From positions 4,591,623 through 4,655,622 of the forward strand of contig NC_014100.1 of NCBI RefSeq assembly GCF_000092285.1: a stretch of 64,000 nucleotides of DNA. The letters are read 5' to 3'. The number at the start of each line of letters is the position of its first letter. The stretch's first letter is position 1. The stretch is from Caulobacter segnis ATCC 21756. Lineage in GTDB: Bacteria; Pseudomonadota; Alphaproteobacteria; Caulobacterales; Caulobacteraceae. This document shows positions 37,077-46,687 of the stretch, in pieces. Under the pieces are notes generated by a model. It saw only the letters and a program-made list of their open reading frames with translations, was not told the DNA's origin and searched no databases. Position numbers and translations under genes: made by a program.

Positions 37077-38129
37077 CTACAGCCCCAAACGCCGCGCCCG
37101 CCCCGCGATCATCAGCGCCAGGCGCTCGGCGATCAGCTGGTCGGGGGAGCCGGAGGTCTTGCAGGCGCGGTCGGCGTTCAGCACCTCGCCCTGGATCTCC
37201 AGGATGGCCTCGAGGTTCCAGGCGCGGGCTTGGCGCAGGAATTCGCGCTCCTGCTTCCAGAAGACGCCGGAGGCCTTGGCCGCCGCCTGCAGGTCGACGC
37301 CGTTCTTGTGCAGGGTCAGGACACGGCGCAGGCGGCCCAGGTAGTAGCTGATGGCCCGGACGGCGGCCGGACCGCCTTCGCCCTCGGCGGCGGCGCGGCG
37401 TAGGGCGGCCTGGGCGGCTCCGACCTTGCCGCCGAAGGCGTCGGCGGCCGCGTCGCTGAGCGAAGCCTCGGGCTCGACGCCCAGAAAGTCGGTCAGGTCG
37501 GCGGCGGTGGCGTTGATCCCGCTGCCGGGACCGAGGAACAGCGCCAGACGCTCGATCTCGGCGCGAGCCACGCCGCGCTCCTTGGGCAGGCGCGAGACGA
37601 ACAGATCGAGCGCCTCGCTGTTCAGGCTGACCTTGTCATTGGCCAGCGTATCCCGCGTCAGGCGCGCCAGATCCCCGGCCTCGTCCTCGTAGCAGGGGAT
37701 GACGGCGCAGCCGCTGGCCTTCTCGCCCACCTTGCGCAGCTGGGAGTCGCGACCCAGGGCTCCGGCCTCGATCAGGAAGAAGGCGTCGGGATTGAGATGG
37801 CCCTCGACGTGGCGGGTGACCGCCTCGGCGGCGGCCTTGTCGGGCCCGGCCTTTTCGCCGTTCAGGCGCAGGCGCACCAGGCGGCGACCGCCCATCAGCG
37901 ACATCGCCGAGAGCTCGTCCTCCAGCTTGGCCGGATCGGCCTCGACGTCGCTTTCGGTCAGCTGGGCGGTGTCGAAGGGGTCGTCCGGGCGCTCGACCAC
38001 GCGCTTGGCCAGGGCGTTGGCGCGATCGCGCACGACGCCCCGGTCCTTGCCGTAGATGACCACGGCCCGGATGTCCGGGGTCGGCTCCTTCAGGAAGCGT
38101 TCGACGTCCGGACGCTTGGAGAGGATCAT
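37077..38129 (-). CDS. holA: DNA polymerase III delta subunit
   Basis: Clamp-loader subunit that opens the sliding clamp. The 350 residues show the HolA pattern: AVVIYGKDRGVVRDRANALA near the start, then FDTAQLTESDVEADPAKLEDE and MGGRRLVRLRL, with a helical C-terminal collar domain. It is the last gene in the leftward leuS-lptE-holA series, 59 bases after lptE. Confidence 0.9.
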   Translation of the reverse strand: MILSKRPDVERFLKEPTPDIRAVVIYGKDRGVVRDRANALAKRVVERPDDPFDTAQLTESDVEADPAKLEDELSAMSLMGGRRLVRLRLNGEKAGPDKAAAEAVTRHVEGHLNPDAFFLIEAGALGRDSQLRKVGEKASGCAVIPCYEDEAGDLARLTRDTLANDKVSLNSEALDLFVSRLPKERGVARAEIERLALFLGPGSGINATAADLTDFLGVEPEASLSDAAADAFGGKVGAAQAALRRAAAEGEGGPAAVRAISYYLGRLRRVLTLHKNGVDLQAAAKASGVFWKQEREFLRQARAWNLEAILEIQGEVLNADRACKTSGSPDQLIAERLALMIAGRARRLGL

Positions 38130-38188
38130 TTCTTCTTCCTTCGAGCGTGGCGGGCGCCGAAACCGCTCACACTTTCGGCCGCCACGCT

Positions 38189-38701
38189 CTAGGCGGGTTT
38201 CCGGCCCGCCAGCCAGGTGGCGAGGTCCAGCTGGATCTTGCGGGCCGCCTCGGTCGCCGCGCGCTCCTGACCGTCCTGCTGGGCCGCGATGGCCGCGTAG
38301 GGCTGGTCGGCGGAGTCGTAGGTCACGGAGACCTCGGTATAGCCCTTGTGGACCTCAGCGCCCGTCTTGGCGTCCAGCAGCCGCCAGGTGACGCTCATGC
38401 GCAGCTCGTAGCGATTGGCGACGTTGTCGAGGCGCACGCCGCGGGCGAAGCGTTGCTCATTGACCCCGAAGGCCAGCTTGTACGCCGCCGGCGTGCCCTG
38501 GCGATGCGCCAGGGCGTCGTCCAGTTGCTCGCGGAGCAGATAGCCTCCGCGCCCTTCGGCGGCGATGGTCTCGATGCCCGAGAGGCCGCCCTCGACCCCC
38601 GGACGGGCATAGAGGGGCGTGAAGCCGCAGGCCGAGACGCCGAGACACGAGAGCGCCAGAAGCGATGTTCTAAGGGCGCCGATCACCAGGAAGCGTTTCA
38701 T
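38189..38701 (-). CDS. lptE: LPS assembly lipoprotein LptE
   Basis: Outer-membrane lipoprotein that plugs the LptD barrel. The 170-residue protein has a signal peptide with lipobox VSAC-G (Cys about residue 26), followed by GFTPLYARP, the family start. The rest fits the LptE fold with NRYELRMSVTWRLLD and a helical end KIQLDLATWLAG. It starts five bases after leuS ends, the conserved leuS-lptE-holA arrangement. Confidence 0.88.
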   Translation of the reverse strand: MKRFLVIGALRTSLLALSCLGVSACGFTPLYARPGVEGGLSGIETIAAEGRGGYLLREQLDDALAHRQGTPAAYKLAFGVNEQRFARGVRLDNVANRYELRMSVTWRLLDAKTGAEVHKGYTEVSVTYDSADQPYAAIAAQQDGQERAATEAARKIQLDLATWLAGRKPA

Positions 38702-38706
38702 CGGTC

Positions 38707-41292
38707 TCAGTTGGCCACGATGTTGACGATGCGGTCCTTCACCACGATCACCTTGCGGACCGTGACGCCCTCAAGGTGGGCCATGATGTTGGGATCCGCC
38801 AGCGCGATTTTGGTCACTTCGTCGTCCGGGGCGCCGGCCTTGACCTTCACCTCGCCGCGACGCTTGCCGTTGATCTGGATCGGCAGGACGCGTTCGTCGT
38901 CCGCCGCCAGGGCCGGGTCGGCCTTGGGCCACGGTGCGTCGACCACCATGCCCTCGCCCCCGATCTTGGCCCAGGCTTCCTCGGCCAGGTGGGGCGTGAA
39001 GGGGGCGACCAGGCGGGCCAGGATGTTCAGGGCCTCGGCGCGGGCGGCCAGGACGGCGTTGCTGGCGCCTTCAGCCGGAGCGGCCTTCAGGGCGTTCAGG
39101 AACTCGTACAGGCGCGCCACGCCGCTGTTGAAGCGGAAGCCCTCGATGCTGTCGGTGACGAAGCCGATCAGCTTGTGAGCGGCCTTGCGCAGGGCCAGGG
39201 CGGCCTCGTCGCTGTCGTCATGGGCGAAGTCGCCGGCCGGCTGGCTGTCGAACTCGTTCCACAGACGGTGCGTGAAGCGCCAGCTGCCCTCGACGCCGGC
39301 GTTGGTCCACTGGACGTCGCGCTCGGGCGGGCTGTCGGACATCACGAACAGGCGCGCGGCGTCGACGCCGTAGGCCTCGAAGATGTCCTCGGGGGCGACG
39401 ACGTTCTTCTTGGACTTCGACATCTTCTCGATGTCGCCGATGACGATCGGCGCGCCGGTCTTGGCGTGCTTGGCGGTGCGGGTATTGCCTTCGACGGCGA
39501 TCACCACGTCCGAGGGCTCGACCCACTCGCCGGCCTCGTTCTTGTAGGCCTCGTGGGTGACCATGCCTTGCGTGAACAGGCCGGCGAACGGCTCCTCGAC
39601 CGAGACCAGGCCCTCGTCCTTCAGGGCGCGGGTGATGAAGCGGGCGTACAGCAGGTGCAGGATCGCGTGCTCGACGCCGCCGATATACTGGTCGACCGGC
39701 AGCCAGTAGTCGGCCGCGGCCTTGCCGACCGGCTCGGCGGCCTGGGTGTCGGCGAAGCGGGCGAAGTACCAGCTGCTGTCGATGAAGGTGTCCAGCGTGT
39801 CGGTTTCACGCTCGGCCTTGCCGCCGCAGGACGGGCAGGTCGTGTGACGCCAGGTCGGGTGGCGCAGCAGCGGGTTGCCCGGCTTGTCGAAGGTGACGTC
39901 CTCGGGCAGGGCCACGGGCAGCTGGTCCTCGGGGACCGGAACGACGCCGCAGGCCTCGCAGTGGATCACCGGGATCGGGCAGCCCCAATAGCGCTGACGC
40001 GAGACGCCCCAGTCGCGCAGGCGATAGACGGTCGCGCCCTGGCCCTGGTTGGCGGCCTCGATACGGGCGATGGCCTCGGCCTTGGCGGCCTCCACGTCCA
40101 TGCCGTCCAGGAAGCTGGAATTGAAGATCTTGCCGGGGCCGACATAGGCTTCCTTGCCGACCTGGAAGGTCGCCGGATCCTCGCCGTTGGGCAGCACCAC
40201 CGGCAGGACCGGCAGGTCGTACTTGCGGGCGAAGTCCAGGTCGCGCTGGTCGTGGGCCGGGCAGGCGAAGATCGCGCCCGTGCCGTAGTCCATCAGGATG
40301 AAGTTGGCGATCCAGACGGGTAGGGTGATCGACGGGTCCAGGGGGTGCTTCACCCGCAGGCCGGTGTCGTAGCCCAGCTTTTCGGCGCTTTCGATCTCGG
40401 CTTCCGAGGTGCCGCCCTTGCGGCAGTCGGCGATGAACTGCTGGATCTGCGGGTTCTCGACCGCCAGCTGCTCGGCCAGCGGATGCTCGGGCGCGATGCC
40501 GACGAAGCTGGCGCCGAACAGGGTGTCGGGACGGGTGGTGTAGACCTCCAGCCCCTCGGCCAGGCCGTCGGGCGCCTCGCCGTCGAACTGGAACTTGAAG
40601 CGCAGGCCCTTGGAGCGGCCGATCCAGTTCTCCTGCATCAGGCGAACCTTGTCGGGCCAGCGGTCCAGGGTCTTCAGGCCGTCGATCAGGGCGTCGGCGT
40701 AGTCGGTGATGCGCAGGAACCACTGGGTCAACTTGCGCTTCTCGACCGTCGCGCCCGAGCGCCAGCCCTTGCCGTCGATGACCTGCTCGTTGGCCAGGAC
40801 GGTCATGTCGACCGGGTCCCAGTTGACCGAGGCTTCCTTGCGATAGACCAGGCCGCGCTTCAACAGGCGCAGGAACCAGGCCTGCTGCTTGCCGTAATAT
40901 TCCGGGTCGCAGGTGGCGAACTCGCGCGACCAGTCGATCGAGATGCCCAGCGCCTTCAGCTGCTCGCGCATGGCGGCGATGTTGTCGTAGGTCCAGCCCT
41001 TGGGGTGGACGCCGCGCTCCATGGCCGCGTTCTCGGCGGGCATGCCGAACGCGTCCCAGCCCATCGGGTGCAGGACGTTGAAGCCCTGGGCGCGCTTGTA
41101 GCGGGCCACCACGTCGCCCATGGCGTAGTTGCGCACGTGGCCCATGTGGATGCGGCCCGACGGATACGGGAACATCTCGAGGACGTAGTACTTCGGACGG
41201 CCGTCGTTGATCTCGCCGGTCTTGAAGACGTCGGCCTTCGCCCAGGCTTCACGCCACTTGGGCTCGGTGTCTTTGGGATTGTAGCGGGCCAT
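38707..41292 (-). CDS. leuS: Leucyl-tRNA synthetase
   Basis: Class I aminoacyl-tRNA synthetase of 861 residues that charges tRNA-Leu. The HIGH motif appears as [11 protein letters not shown] near 47 and KMSKS as EKMSKSKKN near 620. The editing domain holds [13 protein letters not shown] (CP1), and a zinc-like segment [19 protein letters not shown] is present. The start codon is ATG 41292. lptE and holA follow in the operon. Confidence 0.96.
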   Translation of the reverse strand: MARYNPKDTEPKWREAWAKADVFKTGEINDGRPKYYVLEMFPYPSGRIHMGHVRNYAMGDVVARYKRAQGFNVLHPMGWDAFGMPAENAAMERGVHPKGWTYDNIAAMREQLKALGISIDWSREFATCDPEYYGKQQAWFLRLLKRGLVYRKEASVNWDPVDMTVLANEQVIDGKGWRSGATVEKRKLTQWFLRITDYADALIDGLKTLDRWPDKVRLMQENWIGRSKGLRFKFQFDGEAPDGLAEGLEVYTTRPDTLFGASFVGIAPEHPLAEQLAVENPQIQQFIADCRKGGTSEAEIESAEKLGYDTGLRVKHPLDPSITLPVWIANFILMDYGTGAIFACPAHDQRDLDFARKYDLPVLPVVLPNGEDPATFQVGKEAYVGPGKIFNSSFLDGMDVEAAKAEAIARIEAANQGQGATVYRLRDWGVSRQRYWGCPIPVIHCEACGVVPVPEDQLPVALPEDVTFDKPGNPLLRHPTWRHTTCPSCGGKAERETDTLDTFIDSSWYFARFADTQAAEPVGKAAADYWLPVDQYIGGVEHAILHLLYARFITRALKDEGLVSVEEPFAGLFTQGMVTHEAYKNEAGEWVEPSDVVIAVEGNTRTAKHAKTGAPIVIGDIEKMSKSKKNVVAPEDIFEAYGVDAARLFVMSDSPPERDVQWTNAGVEGSWRFTHRLWNEFDSQPAGDFAHDDSDEAALALRKAAHKLIGFVTDSIEGFRFNSGVARLYEFLNALKAAPAEGASNAVLAARAEALNILARLVAPFTPHLAEEAWAKIGGEGMVVDAPWPKADPALAADDERVLPIQINGKRRGEVKVKAGAPDDEVTKIALADPNIMAHLEGVTVRKVIVVKDRIVNIVAN

Positions 41293-41427
41293 CGGAAACC
41301 AGGTCTTGGATGCAGGAACGCGCCCCGAAGGCGACGCCGCGACAAGACTATGCGGTTTCGCGGCCGGAGCGCGCAGGAATATGGGGTCTCGGGGTCCCCT
41401 TCGCTCGGAAGCGGACCCCGCCGGGCC

Positions 41428-41940
41428 TTAGCCCTTGATGTTCGAGAGACGAAGCTGACGGGCGCGGGTCAGGATCGCGTTCTCGATGTCGGTCGCGGTC
41501 TGGTCGGCGACGGGCGCGTCGACCCAGTTGCCGTTCACGTCCTTGGACTGCTTGAACACCGTGACGTTCAGGCCATCGGCGCGCAGGCGGGTGTCCAGGA
41601 TGTAGACCGTGGCCTTGAAGCGCTCGGCCGGGGTTTCCGGGTTCACGTACCAGTCGGTGATGATCACGCCGCCGTACGGATCCGCCGAAGCCAGCGGCAT
41701 GAAGGCCAGGGTGTCGAGGCTGGCGCGCCACAGATAGCCGTTCACGCCGATCGAGCCTTCCGTCGCCGGAGCCCTGCCGCCGCCGCCGAAGCGCTTGAAC
41801 GGGTTCAGGCCCGGCTCATCGCTTTGCGTGGAAAACGTCTTCGGGGGCTTGTTGCTGCTGCAGGCCGACACGCCCAGCATGGACAGAGCCAGGACGCCCG
41901 CGGCGACGCCGCGCATCACAGACCCACGCTCAAACGCCAT
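41428..41940 (-). CDS. DUF3576 lipoprotein
   Basis: Protein of 170 residues, starting MAFERGSVMRGVAAG at 41940. The signal peptide ends in a lipobox LGVSAC-S (Cys about residue 27). The mature part has the DUF3576 core: IGVNGYLWRASLDTLAFMPL, then ADPYGGVIITDWYVNPETP and TVYILDTRLRADGL. Its function is unknown, but the family is common in alphaproteobacteria, often next to leuS as here. Confidence 0.85.
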   Translation of the reverse strand: MAFERGSVMRGVAAGVLALSMLGVSACSSNKPPKTFSTQSDEPGLNPFKRFGGGGRAPATEGSIGVNGYLWRASLDTLAFMPLASADPYGGVIITDWYVNPETPAERFKATVYILDTRLRADGLNVTVFKQSKDVNGNWVDAPVADQTATDIENAILTRARQLRLSNIKG

Positions 41941-42206
41941 AGTACCTCGCTCCAATGTCTCGCCGACGCGACTTGCGCTGTCCTGGCGCGCCCCCGCGGC
42001 CGGGAGCCGGTCTATAGCATGGCCGCGCCGCCTCAAAACAGGAATCGCGTGACCTCACCGCCACACGAGTCGATTGAATCGTACAATACGACCGGAAGTG
42101 CGACCAAAGGCCGGTTGACCGCGTTTCGGCCAAGCCTTTAATCGAAACCTAAGGGCGCCTCACCTATATGGGATAGGGGGCAACCGAGTACAGGCGGTGG
42201 GTAGCG
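41941..42206. promoter_or_regulatory. Divergent promoter region between DUF3576 and ntrZ-like genes
   Basis: 266 bases without a gene. A GANTC site (GAATC) lies near 42077. The stretch just upstream of the ntrZ-like gene is AT-richer and contains CCTATATGGGATAGGG, which may include its promoter. No operator could be assigned. Confidence 0.35.
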
Positions 42207-42617
42207 ATGTTCGCGAAGCGTTTTTTCCTGGCGGGGACTGCCGCGCTGATCCTGACGGGATCGGCGTCGATGGCCTTCGCCCAGGCCAAGCCGCACGCCG
42301 TCGCGCCGGATTTCAGCGCCAAGAACGACTTCACCAGCGCCGCCGCCGGCGTCCAATACCCGCAGGATGACAAGCGCACCCTGCGTTGGGACGCCAAGAA
42401 GGGCCGCTGGGGCCTGAAGCTGGACCTCGACCAGCCGACCAGCCGCGAAATGGAAATGCAGGACGTCCAGGCCGGGGCCTATTTCAAGGTCACCCCCTCG
42501 ATCCGCGTCGGCGGCGCCGTCAGCCTCGGCGAGTCCAACCCGGCCCTGGCCGCCCGCAAGGCCCAGCAGCCCGAGGCCGCCCCGCGCGTTCGCCTCGAGA
42601 CCGCCTTCAAGTTCTAA
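42207..42617 (+). CDS. ntrZ: NtrZ family periplasmic regulatory protein
   Basis: Small exported protein of 136 residues. The signal peptide ends AFA-QA near residue 26. The mature part ends in a conserved stretch with KKGRWGLKLDLDQP, then DVQAGAYFKVTPSIRVGG and a final Phe. In Caulobacter, NtrZ acts in the periplasm on the NtrY sensor kinase and so affects NtrX. The position close to thiE, yggS and cenR agrees with my memory of the C. crescentus order, but the assignment is by recognition, not alignment. Confidence 0.68.
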   Translation: MFAKRFFLAGTAALILTGSASMAFAQAKPHAVAPDFSAKNDFTSAAAGVQYPQDDKRTLRWDAKKGRWGLKLDLDQPTSREMEMQDVQAGAYFKVTPSIRVGGAVSLGESNPALAARKAQQPEAAPRVRLETAFKF

Positions 42618-42624
42618 ACCCGGC

Positions 42625-43260
42625 TTAGCCCGCCAGGGCTTCGACCGCCGCGATCCCCGCAACGCCGCTTCCCGCGAGCTGCGCGACCGTGTCCGCGCGC
42701 ACGCCGCCCAGGGCGTAGACGGGCAAGGTCGTCGCCGAGACGAGCGCCTTCAGGCCGTCGACGCCCAGCGGCTGACCAGCCGAAGGGCTGTTGCTGGGAA
42801 AGACCGGTGAGACGATCACGGCGTCGGCCCCCGCGCGCTCGGCGGCCTGGACGGCCTTCAGGTCGTGGGCGGCGACGGTGATCAGGTAGCGGGCGTGCTC
42901 GGCGCGCAGCTTCGGGATCTCGCCGGCCAGCCGCTCGGGCATGTGCAGACCGTCGGCGCCGATCCCCTCGGCCAGCCCCGGATGGGCGCCGGCCAGCAGG
43001 ATAAGTCCCCGTGCGTCGGCGATGGCGCGCAGGCGGCGGCCCTGCTCGACCGCGTTTTCGGCGCTGAAGGCCCGGAACACGATCCCCGCCCCGCGCGGCA
43101 GGCGCTCGGCGATCGCTTCGGGGGAGGCGACGCGGGCGGGATCGGTGAAGAACAGCAGGTTCGGGAGGACGCGATCGCGCACGGTCCTTGGCGGAAAGGC
43201 CGCCGCCGTCCTAGACAGGACCTCCAGTTCGCCGTCGCCTCGCAAGGCCGTTTCGCCCAT
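42625..43260 (-). CDS. thiE: Thiamine phosphate synthase family protein
   Basis: TIM-barrel protein that in ThiE joins the pyrimidine and thiazole halves of thiamine. Conserved parts are LPNLLFFTDPAR, GADGLHMPER, HDLKAVQAAERAGADAVIVS, PVFPSNSPS and YALGGVRADT. With ATG 43260 it has 211 residues; this codon overlaps the start of the divergent yggS gene. A GTG at 43182 would give 185 residues and is possible, because conservation only starts after it. Substrate residues are not all standard, so a ThiE-like TenI role is also possible. Confidence 0.8.
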   Translation of the reverse strand: MGETALRGDGELEVLSRTAAAFPPRTVRDRVLPNLLFFTDPARVASPEAIAERLPRGAGIVFRAFSAENAVEQGRRLRAIADARGLILLAGAHPGLAEGIGADGLHMPERLAGEIPKLRAEHARYLITVAAHDLKAVQAAERAGADAVIVSPVFPSNSPSAGQPLGVDGLKALVSATTLPVYALGGVRADTVAQLAGSGVAGIAAVEALAG

Positions 43261-43912
43261 GTCCCAAGCCCTCGCCGACATCCAAAGCCGCATCGCCGCC
43301 GCCGAGGCCCGCGCCGGGCGGGCGCCGGGCTCGGTCACGCTGGTGGCGGTCTCCAAGACCCAGCCGTGGGAGCATATCGCGCCCGTGCTGGACGCGGGAC
43401 AGAAAGTGTTCGGCGAGAACCGCGTGCAGGAGGCGATGGAGCGCTGGGGCCAACGTCGCGAGGGGCTCGAGCTGCGCCTGATCGGTCCGTTGCAGACCAA
43501 CAAGGCCCGCGAGGCCGTGGCCTTCTTCGACGTGATCGAGACGGTCGACCGCGAGAAGCTGGCCCGCGTGCTGGCCGAGGAAATCCAGCGCTCCGGCAGG
43601 GCGCCGCGCCTCTATGTCCAGGTGAACACCGGCGAAGAGCCGCAGAAGGCCGGGATCGCGCCGGGCGAGGCCGACACCTTCATCGCCGCCTGTCGCCAGA
43701 CCTATGGCCTCGCGGTCGAGGGGCTGATGTGCATCCCGCCCTTTGACACCGATCCCGCGCCGCATTTCGCGCAGCTACGGGCGATCGCCGAGCGGAACGG
43801 CGTCGAAAAGCTTTCCATGGGCATGAGCGACGACTTCGAGATCGCCATCGTCGAGGGCGCGACCTCGGTGCGGGTGGGGTCGGCGCTGTTTGGAAGCCGA
43901 AACTACGGCTAG
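43259..43912 (+). CDS. yggS: YggS family pyridoxal phosphate homeostasis protein
   Basis: PLP-binding protein without known catalysis that keeps free PLP in check. The 217 residues show the alanine-racemase-like barrel: VTLVAVSKTQPWEHI with the PLP Lys, GENRVQEAMERW, RLIGPLQTNKAREAV, VQVNTGEEPQKAGI and LSMGMSDDFEIAI near the end. The ATG shares two bases with the start codon of the divergent thiE gene. Confidence 0.93.
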   Translation: MSQALADIQSRIAAAEARAGRAPGSVTLVAVSKTQPWEHIAPVLDAGQKVFGENRVQEAMERWGQRREGLELRLIGPLQTNKAREAVAFFDVIETVDREKLARVLAEEIQRSGRAPRLYVQVNTGEEPQKAGIAPGEADTFIAACRQTYGLAVEGLMCIPPFDTDPAPHFAQLRAIAERNGVEKLSMGMSDDFEIAIVEGATSVRVGSALFGSRNYG

Positions 43913-44415
43913 CCCGCGATCTCCACCGCGTCCCCCGGCTTGGCCGCCGCCAGCACGGCCTCGAGATCCGCGCGCGCCAAGGCCACGCAGCCTTCGGTGC
44001 CCGGATAGTTCTCGCGGGCCAGGTGCATGAAGATCGCCGAGCCCATCCCGGGAACCGGCGGGTCGTCGTTATGGCCCAGGATCACCACCAGGTCGTAGAC
44101 GGCGTCGTCGCGCCACATCCGCTCGGCGCTGGCCGGATAGGGCAAGGTGACGGGGCGATTGTAGTTCGGGTCGCTGGGCGCGTCGCACCAGCCGTCCTGG
44201 GGTCGCGTCGCGCGGACGGGCAGGGCGGTCGCGGGGCCTTGGGTATAGACGTCCGGCCGATACCAGACCTCGCGCATGCGCCAGACGCCCAGCGGGCTCT
44301 TGCCATCGCCCTCGCGTTTGTCGCGCGCCGCGATGGCGCCGGCCTTGCCGATCGCACAGCGCAGGGTTCGGCCTTCGAGTTCGAAACGGCCATCGGCATA
44401 GGCGCGGAACAGCAT
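43909..44415 (-). CDS. L,D-transpeptidase family protein (YkuD-like)
   Basis: 168-residue protein with the active-site region FMHLARENYPGTEGCVAL, giving the His and catalytic Cys of the YkuD fold; the usual SHGC is TEGC here. Such enzymes cross-link peptidoglycan or anchor proteins to it. No clear signal peptide is seen at this start. Its stop overlaps that of the convergent yggS by four bases; its start faces cenR. Confidence 0.8.
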   Translation of the reverse strand: MLFRAYADGRFELEGRTLRCAIGKAGAIAARDKREGDGKSPLGVWRMREVWYRPDVYTQGPATALPVRATRPQDGWCDAPSDPNYNRPVTLPYPASAERMWRDDAVYDLVVILGHNDDPPVPGMGSAIFMHLARENYPGTEGCVALARADLEAVLAAAKPGDAVEIAG

Positions 44416-44479
44416 CGAGACGTCGACTCCCGGACTTTAAGACCTTGCCCGGGGTTGTCCCGGAGGCCCGCAGCGGTGC

Positions 44480-45178
44480 ATGTTTCGCCTTATGGCGCAA
44501 CGCAAGACCCTTCTGCTGATCGACGACGATGACGACCTGCGCGGCGCCTTGGCCGAACAGTTGGCGCTCCACGAGGAGTTCGCGGTCAACGAGGCCGCCA
44601 GCGCCGGCGAGGGCGTGCGCATGGCGCGCGAGATCAAGCCGGACCTGATCCTGCTGGATGTCGATCTGCCCGACATGGACGGCCGCGAGGCCTGTCGCCT
44701 GATGCGCAAGAACGGCGTCACCGCGCCGGTGATCATGCTGACGGCGGCCGCCAGCGACAGCGACACGATCCTGGGCCTGGAGTCCGGGGCCAACGACTAT
44801 GTGACCAAGCCCTTCCGCTTCGGCGTGCTGCTGGCCCGCATTCGCGCCCAGCTGCGCAGCTACGAGGCCTCGGAAGACGCGCTGTTCCGCATCGGTCCCT
44901 ACGAATTCCGCCCCTCGGCCAAGCTGCTGGTCGACGAGAAGCAGAAGAAGGTGCGGCTGACCGAAAAGGAAACCAACATCCTCAAGTACCTCTATCGCGC
45001 CGGCTCCAAGCCCGTGTCGCGCGAGGAGCTGCTGACCGAGGTCTGGGGCTACAACGCCGGGGTCACGACCCACACGCTGGAGACCCACGTCTACCGCCTG
45101 CGCCAGAAGATCGAGCCCGATCCGGCCGTGGCGCGGATCCTGATCACCGAAATGGGCGGCTACCGGCTGCAGCCGTAG
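44480..45178 (+). CDS. cenR: OmpR-family response regulator, CenR-like
   Basis: DNA-binding response regulator of 232 residues. The receiver has the acidic pocket LLIDDDDD and phospho-acceptor Asp60 in LLLDVDLPDMDG, Thr in IMLTAAASD and Lys in VTKPFRFG. The winged-helix output domain ends VYRLRQKIEPDPAVARILIT and GGYRL. In C. crescentus, CenR with kinase CenK controls envelope integrity and is essential. ATG 44480 has GGAGG 13 bases upstream; an in-frame ATG at 44492 has no visible site. The kinase is not nearby. Confidence 0.85.
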   Translation: MFRLMAQRKTLLLIDDDDDLRGALAEQLALHEEFAVNEAASAGEGVRMAREIKPDLILLDVDLPDMDGREACRLMRKNGVTAPVIMLTAAASDSDTILGLESGANDYVTKPFRFGVLLARIRAQLRSYEASEDALFRIGPYEFRPSAKLLVDEKQKKVRLTEKETNILKYLYRAGSKPVSREELLTEVWGYNAGVTTHTLETHVYRLRQKIEPDPAVARILITEMGGYRLQP

Positions 45179-45200
45179 GCGTCTGAAAAGCCAACATTCC

Positions 45201-45301
45201 GTGTCATCCAGGCCGCAGCGGAGCGGAGAGCCGGGACCCAGGGGCAACAGCGGTGCGCCGGCCCCTGGGTCCCGGGTCGGCTATGCCGCCCGGGATGACA
45301 C
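45201..45301. repeat. Interspersed palindromic repeat, family B
   Basis: GTGTCATCC at the left and CGGGATGACAC at the right, with GGGACCCAGGGGCAACAG facing GGCCCCTGGGTCCCGGG inside. It is the same design as the copy at 36930, with about 100 bases between the ends. Confidence 0.8.
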
Positions 45302-45320
45302 GCTTTTGTTTTCCCAAAGA

Positions 45321-45350
45321 AAAAGGGCCCGACCTTTCGGCCGAGCCCCT
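45321..45350 (-). terminator. Terminator of secB
   Basis: On the minus strand GGGCTCGGCC and GGTCGGGCCC close a GAAA tetraloop, then TTTTTCTTT. Two G-U pairs are allowed only in the minus-strand RNA, so the direction is clear. Confidence 0.85.
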
Positions 45351-45374
45351 CTCAATCACATACAGACCAGACGC

Positions 45375-45863
45375 TTACGCGTTGCCGACCACTTGGCCGT
45401 CGGCCTGGGCCTTGCGCGCGGCGTAGACGCCGGCGAAGTCGATCGGGTCGATCAGGAACGGCGGGAAGCCGCCCTCGGCCGTCACGTCCGAGATCAGACG
45501 ACGGGCGTAGGGGAACAGGAAGCGCGGGCACTCGATCAGCAGCACCGGCTCGAGGTCTTCCTCGGAAACGCCGGCGATGTGGAACAGGCCGCCATAGACG
45601 ACTTCGACGTGGAACACGGCTTGCTCGTCGCGCAGAGCCCGGGCCGAAAGCTTCAGATCCACCTCGAACAGGCCATCGGGACGACCGCGGGCGTTCATCT
45701 CGACGCCCATGTCGATGGCGGGCTGAGCCGCGCCGGCGCGCAGGCTGTCGGGGGCCAGCGGGTTCTCGAACGAGAAGTCGCGAACGAACTGGGCCAGGAT
45801 GCGGACGCCGGTTTGGCCGGCGGCCTCTTCCGTGGTCGCCTCGGGGGCGGTGGTGTCGGTCAT
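45375..45863 (-). CDS. secB: Protein-export chaperone SecB
   Basis: Tetrameric chaperone that keeps precursors unfolded and hands them to SecA. The 162 residues include the family start [51 protein letters not shown] (in parts) and [15 protein letters not shown]. The N-terminus is Thr/Glu-rich. In many alphaproteobacteria secB is next to dnaQ; here they are 24 kb apart. Confidence 0.94.
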   Translation of the reverse strand: MTDTTAPEATTEEAAGQTGVRILAQFVRDFSFENPLAPDSLRAGAAQPAIDMGVEMNARGRPDGLFEVDLKLSARALRDEQAVFHVEVVYGGLFHIAGVSEEDLEPVLLIECPRFLFPYARRLISDVTAEGGFPPFLIDPIDFAGVYAARKAQADGQVVGNA

Positions 45864-46090
45864 TAGGACAAAATCCGTGATCGGCGCCTAAAACGCCTTG
45901 AGTAAGGTGGGCGCTGCTACCATGAGGGCCCGTCTGGCGCAACGCCAGGCGCCTGACGGGAGAGCGCGTCTCGCCTATATAGGAAGGACACGGGGCGTTC
46001 GCCTGGTTCGGACAGCTATTCCGAAACCGATGGACGCTCGACGATCCTTGAATATCCCCCTGGGCCAAAAGCCCGTCGCCGGACCTTGAA
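45864..46090. promoter_or_regulatory. Divergent promoter region of secB and the Tim44-like gene
   Basis: 227 bases without a gene. It contains the hairpin CTGGCGCAACGCCAGG at about 45934 and an AT-rich patch CCTATATAGGAAGG near 45973 with a perfect CCTATATAGG palindrome. In other alphaproteobacteria fxsA can sit here; it is absent. Confidence 0.4.
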
Positions 46091-46687
46091 GTGCTCCAGA
46101 TCCTGTTCCTCGCCGCGGTCGCCGCCATCGTTCTCTACCAGCTCTACGCCACCCTGGGTCGCCGGGTCGGCCGTCAGCCGGAGGACACGCCCGTCAAGGC
46201 CGGCGCTGGCGGCCCCGCGCCCGTCACGACCGATCCTCACCCCGTGCTGCGCTCGGAAGGCCTGGCCGCGCTGAAGGCCCGCCAGCCGGATTTCGATCCC
46301 GCCAAGTTCATGACCGGCGCTCGCGCCGCCTATGAGCAGATCGTCACGGCCTATGCCGATGGCGATCGCGAGACGCTCAAGCCGCTCCTTGCGCCGGAAG
46401 TGATGGCCAATTTCGAGCAGGCCATGGCCGCGCGCGAGGCCGCCGGCCGCAGCGAGAAGGTCGAGTTCCTGACCTCGCCGCGCCTCGATCTCGAAAGCGT
46501 CGACCTGGTCGGCGACACCGCCAAGGCGGTGGTGCGGATCCTGGCCGAGGTGCGCACCCGCACCAAGGACGAGCGCGGCGAGGGGGTCGACGACCGCCGC
46601 ACCGCCGAGCTCTGGACCTTCGAACGCGAGGTCAGGAACGCCAATCCGAACTGGCTGCTGTCGTTCGTCGCCGCCGCCGAGGCGTGA
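46091..46687 (+). CDS. Tim44-like domain membrane-anchored protein
   Basis: 198-residue protein starting with GTG. One N-terminal membrane helix (LQILFLAAVAAIVLYQLY) is followed by a linker and a Tim44-like domain from about residue 65 (FDPAKFMTGARAAYEQIVTA through WTFEREVRNANPNWLL). Mitochondrial Tim44 is an import-motor component, and bacterial relatives sit at the inner membrane; in Caulobacter a member called TimA has been described. It overlaps the mltA start, so both are co-translated. Confidence 0.88.
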   Translation: MLQILFLAAVAAIVLYQLYATLGRRVGRQPEDTPVKAGAGGPAPVTTDPHPVLRSEGLAALKARQPDFDPAKFMTGARAAYEQIVTAYADGDRETLKPLLAPEVMANFEQAMAAREAAGRSEKVEFLTSPRLDLESVDLVGDTAKAVVRILAEVRTRTKDERGEGVDDRRTAELWTFEREVRNANPNWLLSFVAAAEA

